Positions 9,173 to 18,673 of a DNA stretch of 64,000 nt are shown here, piece after piece. The stretch spans positions 10,600 through 74,599 of the forward strand of contig NZ_KV804733.1 of NCBI RefSeq assembly GCF_001811425.1, read 5' to 3'. The first letter of the stretch is position 1, and each line of letters begins with the position of its first letter. The DNA comes from Peptoniphilus_A sp001811425. GTDB taxonomy: Bacteria; Bacillota; Clostridia; Tissierellales; Peptoniphilaceae. Position numbers and translations under genes: made by a program. The notes beneath the pieces were generated by a model. That model made no database searches and was not told the DNA's origin. It worked only from the letters and a program-made list of their open reading frames with translations.

Positions 9173-9201
9173 TTTACAAAAGTAGCAAAGATTGTTATAA
9201 T
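9173..9201 (+). promoter_or_regulatory. promoter of rex
   Basis: TTTACA (9173-9178), 17-bp spacer, perfect TATAAT (9196-9201). The start codon follows 22 bp later. Confidence 0.7.
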
Positions 9202-9223
9202 ATAAACAATTGGGGGTGTAAAT

Positions 9224-9853
9224 TTGCCTAAGAACGAAAGGGGCATTTCTGAAACGGTTATAAGGAGAATGCCAGTTTATCATAGATATTTAAAAGAATT
9301 AATTGACAGTGGTATTGAGAGAGTTTCTTCCAAGGAGCTTAGCCGCATCACTGGCTTTTCTGCGTCACAAATTAGACAGGACTTAAATAATTTTGGCGGC
9401 TTTGGTCAACAGGGCTATGGCTACAACACCAAGGCTCTAAAGGAACAGGTGGATAAAATTCTAGGAATAGATAAGTCTTATAAGAGCATAGTCATAGGTG
9501 CAGGTAGACTTGGTCAAGCCATTGCCAGATACAAGGGCTTTAGAGATTCTGGCTTTAATGTGATTTCTCTCTTTGATGTCAAAGAGGACATGGAAGACAT
9601 AAGTGGCATCAAGGTTAGGAATATGAAGGACATGGAAAAATACATAAGAGATGAGAAAGTTGATGTTGCAATAATAACTGTGCCCAAGGAATTTTGCCAG
9701 GAAGTGGCAAAAAAAGTTATAGATGCAGGAGTTAAGGGGATTTGGAATTTTGCGCCCTACGATTTAAAGGGACCTGAAGGTGTAGTTGTTGAAAATATTA
9801 GACTTAACGATTCTCTTTTAACCCTTTCTTATTTTATGAAAGAAATTAGCTGA
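9224..9853 (+). CDS. rex: redox-sensing transcriptional repressor Rex
   Basis: Rex represses fermentation genes when NADH is low and releases DNA on binding NADH. The N-terminal winged helix spans residues 1-80 (RMPVYHRYL, then SASQIRQDLNNFGGFGQQGYGY, the recognition region). The Rossmann domain follows with VIGAGRLGQAIA near 86. Length 209 aa is normal. It starts with TTG preceded by GGGGGTG. It is monocistronic, between its own promoter and a terminator. I would expect its operators elsewhere in the genome; I did not find a clear TTGTTAANNNNTTAACAA box in this window. Confidence 0.95.
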   Translation: MPKNERGISETVIRRMPVYHRYLKELIDSGIERVSSKELSRITGFSASQIRQDLNNFGGFGQQGYGYNTKALKEQVDKILGIDKSYKSIVIGAGRLGQAIARYKGFRDSGFNVISLFDVKEDMEDISGIKVRNMKDMEKYIRDEKVDVAIITVPKEFCQEVAKKVIDAGVKGIWNFAPYDLKGPEGVVVENIRLNDSLLTLSYFMKEIS

Positions 9854-9880
9854 CCTATTATTTATTAATAGGTTTTTTAT
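9854..9880 (+). terminator. terminator after rex
   Basis: CCTATTA (9854-9860) pairs with TAATAGG (9866-9872), starts right after the stop codon and ends in TTTTTTATTT. Confidence 0.85.
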
Positions 9881-9898
9881 TTATGGGAGAATTTTTTA

Positions 9899-10774
9899 AT
9901 GAAGATAAAATTTGATGGAGATCTTTGCCTAATAAGTGAACTAGATGAGTTTAACCCAAGAGATATTTTCACCTGCGGTCAAGCCTTTAGGTGGTATGAA
10001 GAAGCTGACGGATCCTTTACCTTTATAGCTCATGGAAAAGTTGCCAATGCAAAAAAAGTTGGCGGAGAAATTTTCTTAAGAGGAGTGGACAGGACTTCCT
10101 TTGACGAAATTTTTTATAATTACTTTGACCTTTCTCGGGACTACAAACTTGTAATGGAAGAGCTTGCAAGAGACGAAGTCATGAAAAATGCAACGGAATA
10201 TGGCAGGGGCATAAGAATTTTAAATCAAGACAAGTTTGAGACTATTATTTCCTTTATTATTTCTGCAAATAATCAAATACCGAGAATAAAAAATGCCATA
10301 GAAAAAATTTCTGAAATGTATGGGGATTTTTTGGGTCAAGATGAAAATAGAAAATATTATTCCTTTCCAAGTGCCGAAAAATTATCTCTTGCAAGGCCAG
10401 AAGACCTAAGAGAATTTGCAAGAGTTGGCTTTCGTGATGTGAGAATAGTTGAGACGGCAAAGTTAATAAAGGATGGCTATGTAAATTTAGATGAAATCGA
10501 CAAGATGGACCTTGAAGATGCCAGATGTGCCCTCCAAGTTCTACCTGGAGTTGGACCAAAGGTTGCTGACTGCATCCTTCTCTTTGCCTTTGACAGAAAG
10601 GAGTCCTTCCCCGTTGATGTTTGGATAAAGAGAGTTATGGAAGAACTTTATTTAAAAGAAGTTACGCCAAAATCAAAAATTGCCATGAAAGGACGAGAAG
10701 TCTTTGGCAAAAACGCAGGCTTTGCCAACCAATATTTGTTTTATTATGGCAGAGAAAACAAGTTGGGAAAGTAA
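9899..10774 (+). CDS. 8-oxoguanine DNA glycosylase / AP lyase (OGG1-type)
   Basis: A base-excision repair enzyme that removes oxidised guanine and nicks the abasic site. The N-terminal OGG_N part contains FTCGQAFRW near residue 25. The helix-hairpin-helix-GPD domain contains LPGVGPKVADCILLFAF, whose Lys near residue 221 corresponds to the catalytic Lys of OGG1. PVDVWIKR follows, with the catalytic Asp near 240. Length 291 aa fits. It has no partner genes and ends at a bidirectional terminator. An AlkA-like 3-methyladenine glycosylase is the alternative, but the K/D pair favours OGG. Confidence 0.88.
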   Translation: MKIKFDGDLCLISELDEFNPRDIFTCGQAFRWYEEADGSFTFIAHGKVANAKKVGGEIFLRGVDRTSFDEIFYNYFDLSRDYKLVMEELARDEVMKNATEYGRGIRILNQDKFETIISFIISANNQIPRIKNAIEKISEMYGDFLGQDENRKYYSFPSAEKLSLARPEDLREFARVGFRDVRIVETAKLIKDGYVNLDEIDKMDLEDARCALQVLPGVGPKVADCILLFAFDRKESFPVDVWIKRVMEELYLKEVTPKSKIAMKGREVFGKNAGFANQYLFYYGRENKLGK

Positions 10775-10793
10775 TAAAAAATTAAAAACAAAG

Positions 10794-10842
10794 AAGCTCT
10801 TGGAGGAATATAAATTTCAAAAATTCTTCCAAGAGCTTTTAT
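10794..10842. terminator. bidirectional terminator between the OGG and aminotransferase genes
   Basis: A 16-bp inverted repeat (10794-10809 with 10823-10838) flanked by an A-run on the left and a T-run on the right, placed between convergent genes. Confidence 0.9.
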
Positions 10843-10875
10843 TTTGCATTTGTTATACTGAATTTCGCTTCAGTA

Positions 10876-12030
10876 TTATTTTTTAAAAATTTCTAGCCTT
10901 TCTATCCTATCAAAGGCTTCATTTATTTTGTCTTTATTGACTGTTACTGCTATTCTTATAAAGCCCTCTCCGCCTGGTCCAAAGGCTTCGCCGTCAATTA
11001 AATTTACATGGGCCTTTTCTAATATTTCCCTTAGAACTTCCTTTGTAGTCATGCCTGGCACAGAAATTTTTGGAAAGATGTAAAAAGTTCCTTGTGGCTT
11101 TAAAACTTCTACATGCTTTAATTTTTTTAGCCTCTCATAGGCGAGATACATCCTCTCTTTGTACTCTTCATAGAGGGGTGGGCAAATCGCCTTTCTATTG
11201 GCAATGCCAAGGGCACCTGCGTGCTGGCAAATTGTTGGCACTGAATAGACTATGTTCTCGTGAATGTAGGTCATGGTCTTTATTAAGTCTTCATTGGCAA
11301 GGATGGCGCCAAGCCTCCAACCAGTCATGACAAAGTCCTTGGACATGGATGTAATTGAAATTACATTTTTAAATTCTTCGTCGTAGGTAATCATGGGCTT
11401 GAATTTGCTTTCGTAGGAATAAATTGTGTAAATGTCGTCGCAAATGACAAGAATATTGTATTTTTTTGCCATTTCATAAATTTCTCCTTGGGTCTCGTCA
11501 CTATAAACTGCGCCCGTTGGATTGTTAGGCGTATTTATTATTAGGGCCTTAGTTTTTGCAGTGATTAATTTTTCAATTTCTCTTGGATCAATATTAAAGT
11601 TATTTTCAAATTTTGTCTCATAAATGACTGGCAGACCCCCTGTCATTTCAATTTGGTCGGGATAGACGCTAAAGTAGGGCGAAGGCACAATGACTTCGTC
11701 GCCTGGATTTATTATTGCCTCTAAAATTATATAAAGGGCTTCAGTGCCAGACATGGTAATTAAAATTTTCTTGGGGTCGCAGCTTACTCCGTAGTCTTCC
11801 CAGTAGGCCTTGGCGATTTCTTCTCTAAGTCCAAGGTAGCCTTGGGGGTCGGCGTAGTGAGTGTAGCCCTTCATCTGTGAGTCGTAGGCTTCTTTTATAA
11901 TCATGTCATGAGTCCTAAGGTCTGGGTCGCCTAAGGCAAAATTTATAAAGTCAGGATATATGCTTGAATAGTCAGTGGAATAAAGAGACTCTTTAATATT
12001 TTTATATTTTTCTTGGATAAATTCTTTCAT
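10876..12030 (-). CDS. PLP-dependent aminotransferase, class I/II
   Basis: A 384-residue fold-type I aminotransferase. The substrate and phosphate residues appear as INTPNNPTGAVYS near residue 165, the cofactor Asp in VICDDIYTIYS, the Schiff-base lysine in SMSKDFVMTGWRLG near 231 and the C-terminal carboxylate-binding Arg in GFIRIAVT. It could pair with glutamate metabolism, but the preferred amino acid (aspartate, aromatic or other) cannot be deduced. It stands alone, divergent from murA, with a GGAGGAA site before its ATG. Confidence 0.85.
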   Translation of the reverse strand: MKEFIQEKYKNIKESLYSTDYSSIYPDFINFALGDPDLRTHDMIIKEAYDSQMKGYTHYADPQGYLGLREEIAKAYWEDYGVSCDPKKILITMSGTEALYIILEAIINPGDEVIVPSPYFSVYPDQIEMTGGLPVIYETKFENNFNIDPREIEKLITAKTKALIINTPNNPTGAVYSDETQGEIYEMAKKYNILVICDDIYTIYSYESKFKPMITYDEEFKNVISITSMSKDFVMTGWRLGAILANEDLIKTMTYIHENIVYSVPTICQHAGALGIANRKAICPPLYEEYKERMYLAYERLKKLKHVEVLKPQGTFYIFPKISVPGMTTKEVLREILEKAHVNLIDGEAFGPGGEGFIRIAVTVNKDKINEAFDRIERLEIFKK

Positions 12031-12181
12031 ATTTCTTCCTCCATCAATAATATATTAACACAAATTTTTTTTATTTAAGGTCATGTTTTTAATTCCTTAA
12101 ACATTCAAGATGTCTATGATATAATTAAATAAATACAGATAAAATAATAATCGTTATAAATAATATATAGGAGGAATCCTT

Positions 12182-13429
12182 TTGGATAAAATTTTAGTAA
12201 AACCCAATGGCCCACTAAGAGGCAATGTAAGAATATCAGGTGCGAAAAATGCTGCTCTACCTATACTTGCAGCTACAATTCTTGGAACAGAAGAAATAAT
12301 TTTGGAAGATGTGCCTGAGCTTAAGGATGTTGAAATAATTACAGAAGTTTTGAGAAAACTTGGCCTTAAAATAAATAAGGAAGGCAATAAACTCATAATC
12401 GACCCTTCTGGACTCAATTCTTATAAAACAGACTACGAACTCATGAGCAAGATGAGGGCATCATTCCTTGTCATGGGACCCCTTCTTGCCAAGTTAAATA
12501 AGGCTTACAACTCCCTACCTGGCGGCTGCAACATTGGCTCAAGGCCAATTGACTTGCACTTAAAGGGCTTTAGGGCCCTAGGCGCCAATATAGAAATGAC
12601 TCACGGCGAAATAAAGGCTGAGTGCGACAAATTAGTTGGCACGAGAATTTATTTGGACTTCCCTTCTGTTGGTGCAACTGAAAATATTATGACAGCTGCA
12701 GTTTTGGCTGAGGGCGAAACTGTAATGGAAAACTGCGCCATGGAGCCAGAAATTGTGGACCTGGCAAACTTTTTAAATAAAATGGGCGCCAAGGTAATGG
12801 GAGCAGGAACTTCAACTATAAGAATTAGGGGAGTGGAAAAGCTAAGAGGCTGCACTCACCAAGTTATTCCAGATAGAATTGAAGCAGGCACTTTCATGGT
12901 GGCAGCTGCAATTACTGGCGGCGACATCACAATTGAAAACATCATTACTTCTCACCTAAAGCCTGTCATTGCAAAGCTAGAAGAAACTGGGGCAAAGATA
13001 ATAGAAGAGGACGACACAGTGAGAGTAATTGGCTCAGATGAAATAAGGCCAATTGAGATAAAAACTCTTCCTCATCCAGGTTTTCCAACAGACTTACAAG
13101 CGCAATTCATGGCACTTTTAACTCAAGCCGATGGACAATCTTCTATTATCGAGACAGTTTTTGAAAACCGCTTTATGCACGCCGAGGAATTAAAGAAGAT
13201 GGGAGCAAAAATCAAAGTAGTAGATAGAGAAGCTATTCTATTGGGTAAGAGTAAACTATATGGATCCAAGGTTGCTGCAACAGACTTAAGAGCAGGAGCT
13301 GCCCTTATTCTTGCAGGACTCGTTTCTGAAGGTCAAACGGAAATCTCTGAAGTTCATCATATTGACAGAGGATATGAAAAAATTGAAGAAAAATTTAGAA
13401 ATCTTGGAGCAGATATAAGAAGAGTATAG
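12182..13429 (+). CDS. murA: UDP-N-acetylglucosamine 1-carboxyvinyltransferase
   Basis: MurA transfers enolpyruvate from PEP to UDP-GlcNAc, the first committed step of peptidoglycan synthesis. The N terminus carries ISGAKNAALPILAA with the conserved Lys-Asn. The active-site loop is LPGGCNIGSRPIDLH near residue 113, with the cysteine that fosfomycin modifies. Length 415 aa is normal for this family. It uses TTG as start, seven bases behind AGGAGG. A TATAAT at 12120-12125 may be its -10. Only 20 bp separate it from the downstream binding-protein gene, so read-through into the ABC operon is possible. Confidence 0.95.
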   Translation: MDKILVKPNGPLRGNVRISGAKNAALPILAATILGTEEIILEDVPELKDVEIITEVLRKLGLKINKEGNKLIIDPSGLNSYKTDYELMSKMRASFLVMGPLLAKLNKAYNSLPGGCNIGSRPIDLHLKGFRALGANIEMTHGEIKAECDKLVGTRIYLDFPSVGATENIMTAAVLAEGETVMENCAMEPEIVDLANFLNKMGAKVMGAGTSTIRIRGVEKLRGCTHQVIPDRIEAGTFMVAAAITGGDITIENIITSHLKPVIAKLEETGAKIIEEDDTVRVIGSDEIRPIEIKTLPHPGFPTDLQAQFMALLTQADGQSSIIETVFENRFMHAEELKKMGAKIKVVDREAILLGKSKLYGSKVAATDLRAGAALILAGLVSEGQTEISEVHHIDRGYEKIEEKFRNLGADIRRV

Positions 13430-13449
13430 AAAAAGAAAGGAAGATGATA

Positions 13450-14979
13450 ATGAAGAAAAAATTTATTATAGGAATGCTTTTAGTCCTATCCCTATTTATG
13501 GTAGCTTGTTCCAATAAAAAAGAAGAAGCTCAAGAGGAAGGCAAGGTCTTAAAGGTTGCAGTTTCAGAAGATACGACAACACTTGAACCAAATGCACTTT
13601 CTGATGACTATGAAGAAAATATTTTAATTCAAGTTTACGACACTTTAGTTAAGAGAAATTCTAAGGGTGAACTTGTAAATTCTCTTGCAGAATCCATTGA
13701 AAACCCAGATCCACAAACTTTTAAAATTAAGCTTAGAGAGGGAGTTAAGTTCTCCAATGGAGACCCACTTACTGCTGACGATGTAATTTTCACTCTTCAA
13801 AGAGCAGCAGCAAGTGACAGATACAAATCTTTTTATGGAAAAATTGACGCAAATTCTTACAACAAAGAAGATGATTTAACTTTTTCCTTTAAACTAAGTG
13901 AACCTGACGCGGCCTTTTTAAATTCACTTTCACATCCAGCAGTGTCTATAGTGTCTAAAGCCTATGTAGAAGGTGGAGCAGATCTTACTATTGCACCAAT
14001 GGGAACAGGACCTTTTGTATTAGATGAGTGGATTCAAAATGACCACGCAACTTTTTCTGTAAATGAAAATTATTGGGGCGATGCTCCTAGTATTTCTGGT
14101 ATCGAAATGAAGGTTATACCAGAAGCTTCACAAAGAATTATTGAGCTTGAAAGTGGTGGAGTTGACCTTGCATATAAAATCGACCCTGCAGAAATTTCAA
14201 ATATAGAAGAAAATAAAGATTTAAAGCTTTACAGAAGATTAGATAATTCAATTCATTTTATTGGATTTAACGTAGCTAAGGCTCCTTTTGACAAGTTGGA
14301 AGCCAGGGAAGCTATGGTAAATGCAATTGACACTAAGACAATTTTTGAAACTGTCTACATGAACAGTGGAAAACTTGCAACAAGTCCAATAAACCCTAAC
14401 TTCAAGTATTCTATTGCTGATTCATTAAAGCCAAATGCAGTAAATAAAGAAAAGGCAAAGGAACTTTTTGCTGCAGCAGGTCTTGGAGAAGGAACAAATC
14501 TTAAAATTTATACTTCTGACAACCAACAAAGAGTTAATGTTGCAACAATGATGCAAGACCAATTAAAGGATTATGGAATTGGCCTTAGCGTAGAAAGACT
14601 TGAATGGGGTGCCTTTGTAGATGCTGTTAGAAATAAGGAACATGATATGTTTATTATGAGTTGGAACCCATCAATAGTAGATGCACATTATGAACTTTTC
14701 CAACCTTTCCATTCTGAAAATAAAGGTAAGGAGCCAAATGTCACATTCTTTGGAAATGAAGAACTTGATAATTTAATTAAAGAAGGTATTTCAACTATTG
14801 ACGATGCCAAGAGAGCAGACATCTATAATAGAGCCCAAGAGCTTATAAATAGAGAATATCCATGGCTTTACATCTGCTATGGCGAGACACTTGTTGCTGG
14901 TTCTAATAGAGTAGAAGGTCTCGATCTTCTTCCAAAATATCCACAAGAGCTTAAAGATGTAAGTCTTTTAGAAAAATAA
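13450..14979 (+). CDS. peptide/nickel-type ABC transporter substrate-binding lipoprotein
   Basis: An extracytoplasmic solute-binding protein of family 5 (DppA/OppA type). The signal peptide ends in a lipobox FMVAC, with the lipidated Cys at residue 20, followed by an acidic KKEEAQEEGK linker. Mature domain features include FKLREGVKFSNGDPLTADDV near residue 90, a family-5 hallmark. The start at 13450 fits the AAAGGA site better than an ATG at 13444. It heads a five-gene importer cassette. Ligands are probably di- or oligopeptides; nickel or others are possible. Confidence 0.9.
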   Translation: MKKKFIIGMLLVLSLFMVACSNKKEEAQEEGKVLKVAVSEDTTTLEPNALSDDYEENILIQVYDTLVKRNSKGELVNSLAESIENPDPQTFKIKLREGVKFSNGDPLTADDVIFTLQRAAASDRYKSFYGKIDANSYNKEDDLTFSFKLSEPDAAFLNSLSHPAVSIVSKAYVEGGADLTIAPMGTGPFVLDEWIQNDHATFSVNENYWGDAPSISGIEMKVIPEASQRIIELESGGVDLAYKIDPAEISNIEENKDLKLYRRLDNSIHFIGFNVAKAPFDKLEAREAMVNAIDTKTIFETVYMNSGKLATSPINPNFKYSIADSLKPNAVNKEKAKELFAAAGLGEGTNLKIYTSDNQQRVNVATMMQDQLKDYGIGLSVERLEWGAFVDAVRNKEHDMFIMSWNPSIVDAHYELFQPFHSENKGKEPNVTFFGNEELDNLIKEGISTIDDAKRADIYNRAQELINREYPWLYICYGETLVAGSNRVEGLDLLPKYPQELKDVSLLEK

Positions 14980-14987
14980 TTTTTTTT

Positions 14988-15017
14988 AAATTCACCAAGG
15001 TCTTCTTTGGTGAATTT
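14988..15017 (+). terminator. stem-loop between binding-protein and permease genes (partial terminator)
   Basis: AAATTCACCAA (14988-14998) pairs with the stretch ending in TTGGTGAATTT (15007-15017), but the following tract is only weakly T-rich. Such a hairpin commonly lowers permease expression relative to the binding protein or protects the upstream mRNA. Confidence 0.6.
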
Positions 15018-15046
15018 TGTCTTTTCTACAGAAGAAAGGATTAGAT

Positions 15047-15977
15047 ATGACTAAATATGTATTAAAGAGACTTTTAATATTAATACCTACACTTCTTGGA
15101 GTGAGCTTTATAGTCTTCTTGCTCCTTTACTTGTCGCCAGGAGATGCTGCCCTTGCTGCAGCTGGACCTAACGCACCTAAGGAGACAGTAGATGCTATAA
15201 GAGAAAGTCTTGGACTAAATAAGCCCTTTATAGTTCAATATGGAAATTACTTAAAGGATTTAATTTTTCACTTTGACCTTGGCAAAAGCTATCAGTCAGG
15301 AAGATCAGTTTCAGAAGCTTTGCTTAGAGTTTTTCCAACAACTTTAAAACTTGCCGGTGGCGCCCTTGTCCTTGCCATAATTATGGGCATATCCTTTGGC
15401 GTAATAGCAGCCCTAAAGAAAAATACTTTTATTGACTCAATGATTACTGCCCTAGGCATGGTTTGGACTTGCAATGCCAATTTTTTGGTCAGGACTTTTA
15501 CTTATAATTGTATTTTCAACAAAGCTAAAGATTCTTCCGGCATCAGGTTTTTCTTCCATAAAGCACATGATCCTGCCTTGGTTCGCCTTAGGCTTTCAGT
15601 CATCAGCTGTAATTATGAGGATGACCAGGTCTGCCATGTTAGATGTCCTAGACAAGGACTACATCAGGACTGCCTATGCCAAGGGACTTTCCAAAGCAAA
15701 AATTATTTTTGTCCACGCCCTTAAAAATGCAATGATTCCTGTTATAACCACAATTGGGCTTCAAGCAGGTGGACTTCTTGGCGGAAGTATTTTGACAGAA
15801 ACAATTTTCTCCATTCCAGGCATTGGAAGACTAATGGTGGACTCCATAAAAACTCGTGACTACCCAATAATTCTTGGGGCAATTATGCTAATAGCCATAG
15901 TTTATTCTGTAATTTCCATTATCGTTGACATCCTCTACGGCTTTATCAATCCAAGAATAAAGGCAGACTACAAGTAG
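15047..15977 (+). pseudogene. ABC transporter permease, DppB-like, interrupted by a one-base frameshift
   Basis: The first reading frame (15047 onward) encodes the normal N-terminal half, from MTKYVLKRLLILIPTLLGVS to about ALGMVWT. From 15471 the rest continues in the +1 frame as AMPIFWSGLLLIIVFSTKL and runs to the stop at 15977, including the EAA-like YAKGLSKAKIIFVHALKNA loop. Skipping one T near 15468-15470 (ACTT to ACT) restores a complete, about 310-residue permease. The other four genes of the cassette look intact, so a sequencing or assembly error is at least as likely as a real mutation. The start follows AAAGGA by six bases. Confidence 0.85.
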
Positions 15978-15984
15978 GTGAAAT

Positions 15985-16827
15985 ATGTTAAAGAGATTAA
16001 AAACATTTTTTAAATATTACAGGAGAAATAAAGTTGCAGTAGTGGCACTGGTCCTTTTAATTCTCATAATTTTTGCTGCAATTTTTGCCGACCTCCTTTC
16101 ACCCTACGACTACACTGAGCAGTTTCCCAAGGATAACTTTTTAAGACCAAGTAGTGAACATCTAATGGGGACAGATAACTTTGGACGAGATATATTTTCG
16201 AGAGTCCTTCACGGAGCCCAAGTCTCCCTTAAAATTGGTTTCACATCTGTAATTATTTCCACAGTAATTGGAGTAATCATTGGTGCCTTGGCAGGTTACT
16301 ACGAGGGAATTTTTGATGCCATAATTATGAGAGTCATGGACACGATCTTATCCATTCCACAACTTGTCCTTGCCATTGCCCTTGCTGCAGCTCTTGGTGG
16401 TGGCATGAAAAATTTAATTTTGGCAGTTTCCCTATCTTCAATTCCATCCTATGCCAGGATAGTTAGAAGTCAGGTCATGTCTGTAAAAAATTTAGAGTAC
16501 ATTGAATCAGCAAGGCTGGCTGGAGTAAAAACTTTTAAATTAATTTTTGCAGAAATTCTACCCAACTGCTTTGCACCCATAATTGTTCAAGCCACAATTG
16601 GTGTGGGCACTGCCATCTTATCTGCAGCTTCCCTTTCCTTTATTGGCATGGGAATTATGCCGCCAGAAGCAGAGTGGGGTCAAATGCTTTCTGAAGGGAG
16701 AGCTTATATTAGAAACTATCCACACATAACCCTATTCCCAGGCATGGCAATTGCCATAACAATTTTACTTTTAAATATTGTTGGCGACGCCTTAAGAGAT
16801 GCCTTTGACCCAAAGTTCAGGAGGTAG
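15985..16827 (+). CDS. ABC transporter permease, DppC-like
   Basis: Second membrane subunit of the peptide-type importer, 280 aa. The N-terminal helix and the downstream HLMGTDNFGRDIFSRVLHGA motif are typical of DppC/OppC, which have a large loop after the first helix. The cytoplasmic coupling loop is ESARLAGVKTFKLIFAEILP near residue 170. About six transmembrane segments. Eight bases behind the frameshifted DppB-like gene and followed by the two ATPase genes. Confidence 0.92.
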   Translation: MLKRLKTFFKYYRRNKVAVVALVLLILIIFAAIFADLLSPYDYTEQFPKDNFLRPSSEHLMGTDNFGRDIFSRVLHGAQVSLKIGFTSVIISTVIGVIIGALAGYYEGIFDAIIMRVMDTILSIPQLVLAIALAAALGGGMKNLILAVSLSSIPSYARIVRSQVMSVKNLEYIESARLAGVKTFKLIFAEILPNCFAPIIVQATIGVGTAILSAASLSFIGMGIMPPEAEWGQMLSEGRAYIRNYPHITLFPGMAIAITILLLNIVGDALRDAFDPKFRR

Positions 16828-16828
16828 T

Positions 16829-17785
16829 ATGTTATTAGAAATAAAGGACCTTGAAGTTTTTTTCAAAAGCTCCCAAGGCATAGTAAAAGCTGTAAATAAA
16901 GTCAATATAAATACTCGTGAAAAAATGACAACTGCCATAGTAGGTGAATCTGGCTCGGGAAAGTCTGTAACTTCCCTTGCCGTTATGGGTCTTCTGGACA
17001 AGTCCTCTCTTGAAAAAATTTCTGGTGAGATAATTTTTGAAGGAAAAAATCTTTTAGAGTCTTCTCCAGAAGAATTAAGGCACATTAGAGGCAATAAGAT
17101 CTCTATGATTTTTCAAGAGCCCATGACTTCACTTAATCCTGCTCTAAAGGTTGGCTACCAAATGTCTGAAGTCTTTAGGACTCACTTTGACATGGATAAA
17201 AAAACTGCCAGGGAAAAATCTATAGAGATGATAAAAAAAGTTGAAATAGATAGGGCAGAAGATGTCTACAATTCATATCCCCATGAGCTTTCTGGAGGCA
17301 TGAGGCAGAGAATTATGATTGCCATGGCACTTTCATCTTCTCCAAAACTTTTAATAGCAGATGAACCTACAACTGCCCTTGATGTTACCATTCAAAAGGA
17401 AGTTTTAGAGCTCATGAAAAAATTAAAGGAAGACATGAATACTGCCATAATTTTTATAAGTCACGACCTTGGAGTTGTTTCTGACATAGCAGATTATGTA
17501 AATGTAATGTACGCGGGAAAAATCGTGGAGAGGGCGAGGGCAGAAGATATATTTAAAAAGCCCCTTCACCCTTACACAAGAGGACTTATAAGGGCAATAC
17601 CTACTGCCCACAAGAAAAAGGACCAGCTCTACACAATTAGGGGGTCAGTTCCAAATCCAATTGACCTTCCAGAATCTTGCTACTTCTGCGATAGGTGTGA
17701 CGAGAAGATGAAAATTTGCCAGGAAAAAATTCCTGAAGAAGTGGACATTGACGGTCATAAGGTATCCTGCTTTTTGTATAGGTGA
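16829..17785 (+). CDS. ABC transporter ATP-binding protein, DppD-like
   Basis: First ATPase of the importer. Walker A is GESGSGKS near residue 35, the signature LSGGMRQR near 154 and Walker B LLIADEPTTALD near 175. The C-terminal oligopeptide-transporter extension carries a four-cysteine patch (CYFCDRCDEKMKIC), which in relatives has been suggested to bind a metal or Fe-S cluster. Start chosen at 16829 for its AGGAGG site; an in-frame ATG at 16799 lies inside the DppC-like gene. Length 318 aa fits. Confidence 0.92.
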   Translation: MLLEIKDLEVFFKSSQGIVKAVNKVNINTREKMTTAIVGESGSGKSVTSLAVMGLLDKSSLEKISGEIIFEGKNLLESSPEELRHIRGNKISMIFQEPMTSLNPALKVGYQMSEVFRTHFDMDKKTAREKSIEMIKKVEIDRAEDVYNSYPHELSGGMRQRIMIAMALSSSPKLLIADEPTTALDVTIQKEVLELMKKLKEDMNTAIIFISHDLGVVSDIADYVNVMYAGKIVERARAEDIFKKPLHPYTRGLIRAIPTAHKKKDQLYTIRGSVPNPIDLPESCYFCDRCDEKMKICQEKIPEEVDIDGHKVSCFLYR

Positions 17786-17789
17786 TAAA

Positions 17790-18590
17790 ATGAGGGACGA
17801 AATTATTTTACAAGTTAAAAATTTGAATAAAGAATTTAAAATTAGCGGCGGCAAAAGCTTTAAGGCAGTTGATGACATTTCCTTCGACCTAAAAACTTCT
17901 CACACTCTTGGCGTTGTTGGCGAAAGTGGGTCAGGCAAGTCAACTCTTGCCAGGTGCATCATGGGACTTTATCCTGATGCCAGCGGAGAAATAATTTATA
18001 AGGGCAAAAATATTTTAAAGGAAAATCAGAGGGAATTAAAGGAATATAGAAAAGATGTGCAGATGATTTTTCAAGACCCCTATTCCTCACTTAACCCCAG
18101 AAAAAAGTGCAAGGACATAATTGCATCAGGCATAAGAAATCTCTTAGGCGAGAAGGACAAAAAGAAAATCGAAAAAAAAGTTTTGGAGACCATGGAAATT
18201 TGTGGCCTGTCAGAATATCACATGGAGAGATATCCCCACGAATTTTCTGGAGGGCAAAGGCAGAGGATTTCCATTGCCAGGGCACTTGCCGTTGACCCAA
18301 AAATAATTGTGGCAGATGAGCCAACTTCTGCTCTGGATGTTTCCATTCAGGCACAAATAATAAACCTTCTTGAAGACCTGCAAAGGGACTTGGGTCTATC
18401 CATGATTTTTATTTCTCACGACCTCTCTGTTGTAAGGCATGTGGCAGAGGAAGTCTTGGTCATGTATAAGGGCAGATGCGTGGAGTATAATGATTCTGAA
18501 GAAATTTTTGAAAAGCCAAGAGAGGACTACACGAAAAAATTATTGTCATCAGTGCCAGGCAAGACTCTGGCTCAAGTGGAAGATGTGTAG
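17790..18590 (+). CDS. ABC transporter ATP-binding protein, DppF-like
   Basis: Second ATPase of the heterodimeric motor. Walker A GESGSGKST, signature FSGGQRQR and Walker B IIVADEPTSALD are all present, followed by the ISHDLSVV switch histidine. At 266 aa it is shorter than many DppF proteins and lacks the cysteine-bearing C-terminal extension seen in its partner. The start at 17790 has AGGTGA five bases upstream; the in-frame ATG at 17748 lies inside the preceding gene. A strong terminator follows soon after. Confidence 0.92.
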   Translation: MRDEIILQVKNLNKEFKISGGKSFKAVDDISFDLKTSHTLGVVGESGSGKSTLARCIMGLYPDASGEIIYKGKNILKENQRELKEYRKDVQMIFQDPYSSLNPRKKCKDIIASGIRNLLGEKDKKKIEKKVLETMEICGLSEYHMERYPHEFSGGQRQRISIARALAVDPKIIVADEPTSALDVSIQAQIINLLEDLQRDLGLSMIFISHDLSVVRHVAEEVLVMYKGRCVEYNDSEEIFEKPREDYTKKLLSSVPGKTLAQVEDV

Positions 18591-18630
18591 AAATTTTTCT
18601 TCCTGGGTATTATAATTAGATAAAGTAGAT

Positions 18631-18659
18631 AAAACTGTAGGCTTCTACAGTTTTTTATT
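18631..18659 (+). terminator. terminator after the peptide ABC operon
   Basis: AAAACTGTAG (18631-18640) pairs with CTACAGTTTT (18645-18654) around GCTT, then T-rich sequence. It lies only 15-45 bp before the next gene, whose promoter may be the TATAAT near 18610, which would make this an attenuator. Confidence 0.85.
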
Positions 18660-18673
18660 TTGGAGGTGAAAAG

